Shown in pieces: positions 58,957 through 64,000 of a DNA stretch of 64,000 nt. Made by a program: the position numbers and the translations under genes. The notes under the pieces are model-generated. The model made no database searches, was not told where the DNA came from, and worked only from the letters and a program-made list of their open reading frames with translations. This DNA is from Micromonospora pattaloongensis (lineage in GTDB: Bacteria; Actinomycetota; Actinomycetes; Mycobacteriales; Micromonosporaceae): NCBI RefSeq assembly GCF_900107255.1, contig NZ_FNPH01000009.1, forward strand, positions 1 through 64,000, read 5' to 3'. Within the stretch, counting starts at the first letter, position 1. Every line of letters starts with the position of its first letter.

Positions 58957-59793
58957 CTACTTGAGTGCCCCGGCCAGCGCGCCCCGGGTGAGCGTGCGCT
59001 GGAAGATCAGGAAGAAGACGACCGCGGGGGCGACGCCGAGCAGCGCGGAGGCGCTGGTCGTGGTCGCGTCCATCAGCCGGTCGCCCTGCAGCACGCCGAG
59101 CGCCACCGGAACGGTCTGCTTGTCATTGGAGATGAGGAAGACCAGCGGCAGGAAGAACTCGTTCCAGGTCCAGATGAAGAAGAATGTGAACAGCACCGAG
59201 ACGGTGGGCCGGGTGACGGGCACGACCACGCGCCACAGCACCCGCCACCGGCCCGCGCCGTCGAGCGCGGCGGCCTCCAGCAACTCGCGCGGGAAGACGG
59301 CGTAGACCGAGGAGAGCAGGTAGGTGCCGAATGCGCTCTGGATCGCGGTGAAGATGATGATGAGCGCGAGCCGGCTGTCGTAGAGCCCCACCTGCTTGGC
59401 CAGGTGGTAGAGCGGGTAGACCAGCGCCTCCTGCGGCAGGAGGTTGGCCAGCAGGAAGAAGATCAGCAGCAGGGTGCGGCCGCGGACCCGGCCGACCCCC
59501 AGGGCGTACGCGTTGAGGATCGACACGAGCACGGCGAGCACCGCGACGGAGGCGCTGACCACGAAGCTGTTGACCAGCTTCTCGCCGAAGTCGACCCGGA
59601 ACCAGAAGTCGACGATGCCGGCGAGGTGCAGCCGCTGCGGCAGCGCCATCGGGCCGCGTGCGGCGTAGTCGGCCGGCGACTTGACCGCGTTCAGGGCGAC
59701 CAGCGCGAACGGCGCGAGCATGAGCAGCACGGCGACGGTGAGCGCGCCGAGCACCACCGCGCGGGTGGGGCGGCCGCCGCGGCGACGGGCCAT
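58957..59793 (-). CDS. Sugar ABC permease, MalG type
   Basis: A 278-residue inner-membrane permease with six helices. The EAA loop that contacts the ATPase reads EAAALDGAGRWRVLWRVVVPVTRP. The N-terminal RRGGRPTRAVVLGALTVAVLLMLAPFALVALNAVKSPADY is typical of the CUT1 family. It pairs with the MalF-type gene one base upstream and the binding protein. No ATPase gene is in the operon, so a shared MsiK-type ATPase encoded elsewhere probably energises it, as usual in actinomycetes. Confidence 0.95.
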   Translation of the reverse strand: MARRRGGRPTRAVVLGALTVAVLLMLAPFALVALNAVKSPADYAARGPMALPQRLHLAGIVDFWFRVDFGEKLVNSFVVSASVAVLAVLVSILNAYALGVGRVRGRTLLLIFFLLANLLPQEALVYPLYHLAKQVGLYDSRLALIIIFTAIQSAFGTYLLSSVYAVFPRELLEAAALDGAGRWRVLWRVVVPVTRPTVSVLFTFFFIWTWNEFFLPLVFLISNDKQTVPVALGVLQGDRLMDATTTSASALLGVAPAVVFFLIFQRTLTRGALAGALK

Positions 59794-59794
59794 C

Positions 59795-60742
59795 TCAGTC
59801 CTCCTCCCGGCGCTGAACCCGCAGGATGACGGCCACGAGCGCGACGATGATCACGGTGAGGACGGTCGAGATCGTCGAGCCGTAACCGACGTCGACGCGT
59901 TCGAAGAAGTTCTGGTAGGCGAAGTAGGACGGGACCAGCGTGGCGTTGCCGGGGCCACCGCGGGTGAGCACGAAGATCGGTCCGAAGATCTTCAGGGCGG
60001 CGATCGTCGTGGTGACCAGCACGACGTAGATCTCCGGCTTGATGAGGTGCACGGAGATCCGGGTCGTCCGCGCCCACCACGACGCGCCGTCCAGCTCGGC
60101 GGCCTCGTAGAGCTCGGGGTCGACGCGGCGCAGCCCGGACACGAACATCACGACCGGGTAGCCGAGCTGGAACCAGATCATGATCGCCATCACGCTGCCG
60201 AGGGCGTACGTCGGGTCGCCCAACCAGTTGCGCGCCAGCGGGTCCAGCCCGACGCCCGTCAGGATCGCGTTCAGCGCCCCGTAGCCGGGGTGCAGGATCC
60301 AGGCCCAGACGATGCCGGTGACCGCGACCGGGAGCACCTGCGGCAGGTAGAAGCCGGCGCGGAACGCGCTCGCGGTGCGCGGTCCCGCCTGCTTGGCGAC
60401 GTAGTCGAAGAGCAGCGCCGCCAGCGCAAGCCCGAGCAGCGTGGGCAGCACCGCCATCGCGACGATCAGGAACCCGATGTTGCGGAACGAGGCCCAGACG
60501 GTGTCGTCGGCGAGCAACCGGCGGTAGTTCGCCAACCCGGTCCACTCCGGTGCGCCCACCCCGGTCCAGCGAGTGAAGCTCACCCCGATGGTCATCAGCA
60601 GCGGCACGACGATGACCAGCAGGCAGAGCAGCAGCCCCGGCAGCAGGAAGAGCCCGAAGCCCCCGCGGTCGCCGGCGGGCCGCGCCGGTGAGGGAACGGC
60701 CCGTCGCCGCGCGGGCCGCTCCAGCCGGGAGGTCGCCGTCAC
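59795..60742 (-). CDS. Sugar ABC permease, MalF type
   Basis: A 315-residue CUT1 permease with six helices (first at about 30-50, LFLLPGLLLCLLVIVVPLLM). The EAA loop is YEAAELDGASWWARTTRISVHLIKP. GTG 60742 overlaps the binding-protein stop by four bases (GTGA); the very long frame that runs across the binding-protein gene in another phase is not used. It forms the channel with the MalG-type subunit. Confidence 0.95.
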   Translation of the reverse strand: MTATSRLERPARRRAVPSPARPAGDRGGFGLFLLPGLLLCLLVIVVPLLMTIGVSFTRWTGVGAPEWTGLANYRRLLADDTVWASFRNIGFLIVAMAVLPTLLGLALAALLFDYVAKQAGPRTASAFRAGFYLPQVLPVAVTGIVWAWILHPGYGALNAILTGVGLDPLARNWLGDPTYALGSVMAIMIWFQLGYPVVMFVSGLRRVDPELYEAAELDGASWWARTTRISVHLIKPEIYVVLVTTTIAALKIFGPIFVLTRGGPGNATLVPSYFAYQNFFERVDVGYGSTISTVLTVIIVALVAVILRVQRREED

Positions 60743-62037
60743 TTGCCGAGGCTGCTCAGGTGGTCCTGGTACGGCTTGGCCAGATCGCCGAGCACCTGTT
60801 GCGGCGTCCTCGAACCGTTGATCAGGTGCTGCACCCCGGCGACGAGGACGTCGTAGTAGCCCGGCACCGGCCAGTCGGGGTAGAAGGCCAGGCCGTCGGC
60901 GGCGGTGAGCCGGCCGAAGTTGTCGATCAGCTCGCGGTTCTTCGGGTCGGTGATCTGCGAGATGTCCGCGGCGACCGGCACGCCACCGGAGTTGCCGAGC
61001 AGGTTCTGGATTTCGGGCTTCATCGTGATGTCGATGAAGTCGTACGCCAGCTTCTTGTTCTTGGCCTTCGCCGGCACGACCCAGAGGTTGCCGCCGGAGC
61101 CCGGATGCAGGGTGTTGCCGGGGAAGAGGAAGGTGCCCCACCGGAAGTTGGTGATCTCGTCGGCGAAGCGGCCGTACCACCAGCTGCCGGTGATGACCAT
61201 CGGGAACCTGCCCTGCGTGAAGCCGGTCCCCATGTCCTCGGCCTTGATGCCCGCGGAGTTCTTCGCGATGTAGCCCTTGGCCACCCAGTCGGCGAAGGTG
61301 TTGGCCGCGTGGCTCAGCTCGGGGCCGGTGAAGTCCACCTTCCCCCGGTAGAGCTGGAACCGCTCCACGAAGGCGCGGTCCGCCCTCGACAGCGCCAGCT
61401 CGTAGAAGACGTGCTGCGCCGGGTACTCCGCCCCGCCCACCGACAGCGGCGTCACACCGGCCTTCACGAACGTGTCCATCGCCGCGGTGAACTGGTCGAA
61501 GGTGGTCGGCACCGCGACGTGGTGCCGGGCGAAGAGGTCCTTGTTGTAGTAGACCATCACGTACTCGCCGTAGTTCGGCACGCCGTACCACGTTCCGGAG
61601 CCCATGATCCCGGCGGCGTCGTACCGGGAGGTGGTCTGCAGCGCGGGCCCGATCCGGTCGGCCCAGCCCCGTGCGGTCGCCTCGGTGGTCAGATCGGTCA
61701 GCAGGCCCTGCTTCGACAGCAGCCCGGCCGAGGCGTTGCCCTTGTTGTACTCCATGACGTCGGGGGCCTCGTCGGAGTTGAGGATCATCCCGGCGTTCTG
61801 CCGGATCTGCTCGAACCCCTTCTCCTCGAATCGCACCGTCACGCCGGGATGGCTGGCCTCGAACTGCTTGATCGCCTCCGCCCACGCGACACCCATCGCG
61901 CTGTTGGCGCCCTCGTAGTGCCACAACCGCAGCACGTCGCCGCCGCCCCCGTCGTCGGCGTCGGCGCCGCAGGCGGCCAGCACCAGGGACGCCGCGAGCA
62001 TCGCGCCGGCCACGACCGGGGCCTTTGATCGGAACAT
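60739..62037 (-). CDS. Sugar ABC transporter substrate-binding lipoprotein
   Basis: A 432-residue CUT1 binding protein. The signal peptide ends with the lipobox LVLAAC, lipid-anchored at Cys23. The mature part has the two-lobed layout with WHYEGANSAMGVAWAEAIKQF, PDVMEYNKGNASAGLLSKQGLL and TGSWWYGRFADE. Aromatic residues near 280-300 probably stack on sugar. It is the first gene of the leftward operon; the LacI-type operator lies 40 bp upstream. Cargo is inferred to be a xylose-bearing or cellobiose-like oligosaccharide from the hydrolases encoded on either side. Confidence 0.95.
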   Translation of the reverse strand: MFRSKAPVVAGAMLAASLVLAACGADADDGGGGDVLRLWHYEGANSAMGVAWAEAIKQFEASHPGVTVRFEEKGFEQIRQNAGMILNSDEAPDVMEYNKGNASAGLLSKQGLLTDLTTEATARGWADRIGPALQTTSRYDAAGIMGSGTWYGVPNYGEYVMVYYNKDLFARHHVAVPTTFDQFTAAMDTFVKAGVTPLSVGGAEYPAQHVFYELALSRADRAFVERFQLYRGKVDFTGPELSHAANTFADWVAKGYIAKNSAGIKAEDMGTGFTQGRFPMVITGSWWYGRFADEITNFRWGTFLFPGNTLHPGSGGNLWVVPAKAKNKKLAYDFIDITMKPEIQNLLGNSGGVPVAADISQITDPKNRELIDNFGRLTAADGLAFYPDWPVPGYYDVLVAGVQHLINGSRTPQQVLGDLAKPYQDHLSSLGK

Positions 62038-62076
62038 CGGCCACCTCCCGCCCGCATCGAACAGAGAGTCGCGATC

Positions 62077-62092
62077 ATCGAATCGCTTCGAT
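62077..62092. promoter_or_regulatory. LacI-family operator in the shared GH3 / transporter promoter
   Basis: ATCGAA-TCGC-TTCGAT: arms of six perfect pairs with a central CG, the form of LacI-family sugar-repressor sites (TCGAAnCGnTTCGA). It lies 40 bp upstream of the binding-protein start and 67 bp upstream of the GH3 start; the AT-rich block 62091-62116 beside it likely holds the promoters. No lacI gene is inside the window. Confidence 0.8.
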
Positions 62093-62158
62093 TATATTGG
62101 GGACCTTATATATCTAGCTCCACCAATGTCAACGGCGTGAGCGGGAGGTACCCACCCC

Positions 62159-64000
62159 ATGTCGGCACCGACGTCACCGTCCCTCCTGCCCCGGCACGCC
62201 CGGCGACGGCGGGCGCGCCGCGCGCTGCTCGCCACCCTGGTCCTGGTGGCCGGCCTGCTGGTCCCGGCCGGACCCGCGGCCGCCACGGGCGAGCTGCCGT
62301 TCCGCGACCCCGACCTGCCGCTGCGCGCCCGGGTCGACGACCTGCTCGGCCGGCTCACCCCCGACGAGAAGATCTCGCTGCTGCACCAGTACCAGCCGGC
62401 GATCCCCCGGCTGGGCGTCGCGGCGTTCAAGACCGGGACCGAGGCGCTGCACGGCGTCGCCTGGCTCGGCGAGGCCACCGTCTTCCCCCAGGCCATCGGG
62501 CTGGCCACGACGTGGGACCCGGAGCTGATCCGGCAGGTCGGCGACGCCACCGGCCGGGAGGCGCGCGGCTTCCACCGCCGCGACCCCGCCTTCAACGGCC
62601 TCAACCTGTGGGCTCCGGTGGTGAACCTGCTCCGCGACCCGCGGTGGGGGCGCAACGAGGAGGGCTACTCCGAGGATCCGTACCTGACCGGCGCCATCTC
62701 CACGGCGTACGGACGGGGCCTGCAGGGCAACCACCCGGTCTACCTGCAGACCGCGCCGACCCTGAAGCACTACCTGGCGAACAACAACGAGGTGCGCCGC
62801 GACACCACCTCGTCGATGCTGCCGCCCCGGCTGCTGCACGACTACGAGTACCCGGCGTTCCGCACCGCGATCGCGGCGAACGCCGCCACCGGCGTGATGA
62901 CCTCGTACAACCTGCTCAACGGCCGGCCCGCCACCGTGGAACCCTCGGTCGACGCGCAGGTGCGACGGTGGACCGAGCGCGACCTGATGGTGGTCAGCGA
63001 CGCGCACGCCCCGGTCAACCTGGTCGAATCGCAGCGCTACTACCCCAGCCAGGCCGAGGCGAACGCCGCCGCGATCAACGCCGGCGTGGACAGCTTCACG
63101 GTCAACGACCGTGACAGCGGGCCGACGATCGCGGCGATCACCGAGGCGCGGCGTCGCGGCCTGCTGGACGTCGCGGCGATCGACGACGCCGTCCGACACA
63201 TCCTGACGATCCGGTTCCGGCTCGGCGAGTTCGATCCGCCGGGCCGCAACCCGTACGCGGCGATCACGCCCGAGGTCATCAACGCCCCGGCGCACCAGCG
63301 GCTCGCCCGGCGCGCCGCCGCCGCGCAGATGGTGCTGCTCAAGAACGCCGGCGGCACGCTGCCGCTGTCACCGCGACGCACCCGCGGCGTCGCCGTGGTC
63401 GGTCCGCTGGCGGACACCGTCTACACCGACTGGTACAGCGGCACCCCGCCGTACCGGGTCACCGCGCGACAGGGCATCGCCGAACGACTGGGCGACGCGG
63501 CGCGGGTGACCGGCGACGAGGCCGCGGACCGGATCGCGCTGCGGGACGCGGCCACGGGCCGCTACGTCGCGGCGACCGGGAGCACCGACAGCGACCCGGT
63601 CCGGGCGACCGGGACCGCGGCCGATCCCGCGGCGCAGTTCGACGTCTTCGACTGGGGACAGGGGATCGTGACGCTGCGCAACGTCGCGAACGGGAAGTAC
63701 CTGGGCTACAACTGGGGGCGGTTCCTCACCCGGGACGCGCAGCCGAACGGCTGGTTCGTGCAGCAGCAGTTCGCGCTGGAGCCACGCGACGACGGCGGCT
63801 ACGCGCTGCGCTACGCCGGGTACGAGACCAAGGAGAGCTGGTTCGGCCCGAACCGCTACGTCACCGTCGACGCCGACGGAGCCCTGACGCTCGGCGCGGC
63901 CACCGCCGCGACCGCGGCGCGGTTCGACCGGGAGACGATCAGCAGCGGGACGGCGAGCGCCGTCGCGGCGGCGCGCGCCGCCGACGTGGCCGTGGTGATG
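62159..64000 (+). CDS. Secreted GH3 glycoside hydrolase with inserted beta-trefoil, 3' end outside window
   Basis: The first 614 codons of a GH3 beta-xylosidase or beta-glucosidase. A signal peptide (ARRALLATLVLVAGLLVPAGPAAATG) directs export. The catalytic barrel contains APVVNLLRDPRWGRNEEGYSEDP, TLKHYLANNNE and the nucleophile Asp281 in LMVVSDAHAPV (the usual SDW reads SDA). The second domain starts at about 370 (LLKNAGGTLPL). At about residues 455-600 a beta-trefoil-like module is inserted: RIALRDAATGRYVAA, FDVFDWGQGIVTLRNVANGKYLGYN and WFVQQQFALEPRDDGGYALRYAG. The ATG at 62159 follows GGGAGGTACC and is divergent from the ABC operon. It would cut extracellular oligosaccharides before uptake, or polymers bound by the trefoil. 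Confidence 0.9.
   Translation, partial: MSAPTSPSLLPRHARRRRARRALLATLVLVAGLLVPAGPAAATGELPFRDPDLPLRARVDDLLGRLTPDEKISLLHQYQPAIPRLGVAAFKTGTEALHGVAWLGEATVFPQAIGLATTWDPELIRQVGDATGREARGFHRRDPAFNGLNLWAPVVNLLRDPRWGRNEEGYSEDPYLTGAISTAYGRGLQGNHPVYLQTAPTLKHYLANNNEVRRDTTSSMLPPRLLHDYEYPAFRTAIAANAATGVMTSYNLLNGRPATVEPSVDAQVRRWTERDLMVVSDAHAPVNLVESQRYYPSQAEANAAAINAGVDSFTVNDRDSGPTIAAITEARRRGLLDVAAIDDAVRHILTIRFRLGEFDPPGRNPYAAITPEVINAPAHQRLARRAAAAQMVLLKNAGGTLPLSPRRTRGVAVVGPLADTVYTDWYSGTPPYRVTARQGIAERLGDAARVTGDEAADRIALRDAATGRYVAATGSTDSDPVRATGTAADPAAQFDVFDWGQGIVTLRNVANGKYLGYNWGRFLTRDAQPNGWFVQQQFALEPRDDGGYALRYAGYETKESWFGPNRYVTVDADGALTLGAATAATAARFDRETISSGTASAVAAARAADVAVVM

Noticed and set aside
59795-62044. Single 749-codon frame across the MalF permease and binding-protein genes
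   Set aside because: The part over the binding protein is out of phase with its clear lipoprotein reading frame; the permease starts at GTG 60742.

Overview
The window comes from a very high-GC actinomycete. Dense ATGA/GTGA stop-start overlaps, Shine-Dalgarno motifs of the GGAGG type, LAL-type LuxR regulators, an AA10 lytic polysaccharide monooxygenase, a CtpI-like giant P-type ATPase and a small free-standing recombinase zinc ribbon together suggest the Micromonosporaceae. That placement is inference; there is no rRNA or other phylogenetic marker here, and I saw no tRNA, CRISPR array, transposase or phage gene.

Layout. (1) 1-4.2 kb holds glycogen metabolism (GT4 glycosyltransferase fragment, glgB) and, across a strong bidirectional terminator, citrate synthase. 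(2) 4.5-16.3 kb is an aromatic-acid catabolic cluster. Nine leftward genes encode a Rieske oxygenase with its PDR-type reductase, a split LigA/LigB extradiol dioxygenase, a GalB-type hydratase, a GalC/LigK-type aldolase, a muconolactone-isomerase-like protein, an alpha/beta hydrolase and a 60-residue Cys/Trp-rich protein. A NarL-type two-component system, an MHS-type transporter and an aldehyde dehydrogenase complete it. The absence here of LigC and LigI fits a gallate or methylgallate route rather than protocatechuate 4,5-cleavage. A motif containing CTACGTCA occurs three times, only in promoter gaps as far as I read. (3) 16.3-21.9 kb has a membrane-anchored LPMO, then a TetR gene divergent from a Baeyer-Villiger monooxygenase / SDR / hydrolase operon with two matching 7-4-7 operators, then an Ohr-like protein.

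(4) 21.9-27.2 kb carries envelope and cell-wall functions (EEP phosphoesterase, lysozyme-fold protein, DivIVA-like coiled coil, HdeD, GT4) and a peroxiredoxin. (5) 27.4-41.8 kb looks like a stress or dormancy island. Two paralogous LAL regulators frame triple-BON, MscS, a stand-alone Clp N-domain protein, GrpE and a 107-residue protein resembling only the C-terminal lid of DnaK. Beyond them are DUF2795, a DUF2267 plus pterin-dehydratase-like fusion, SurE, a PfkB kinase, a zinc alcohol dehydrogenase, another DUF2267 and a BON-methyltransferase fusion. (6) 41.9-56.6 kb has a MacB/FtsX-type ABC exporter under a dyad-overlapped promoter, a zinc ribbon protein, PrsW, an unrecognised protein with two SIS isomerases, the CtpI-like ATPase, DUF1345 and a GH15 hydrolase. 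(7) 56.6-64 kb is a sugar-uptake locus: binding protein, two permeases and a GH31 alpha-xylosidase-like enzyme, divergent from a GH3 hydrolase that runs off the window, with a LacI-type operator in the shared promoter. Xyloglucan or xylo-oligosaccharide use is the most natural reading.

Coordinates and starts come from reading frames, overlaps and ribosome-binding motifs only. No database search or folding calculation was run.
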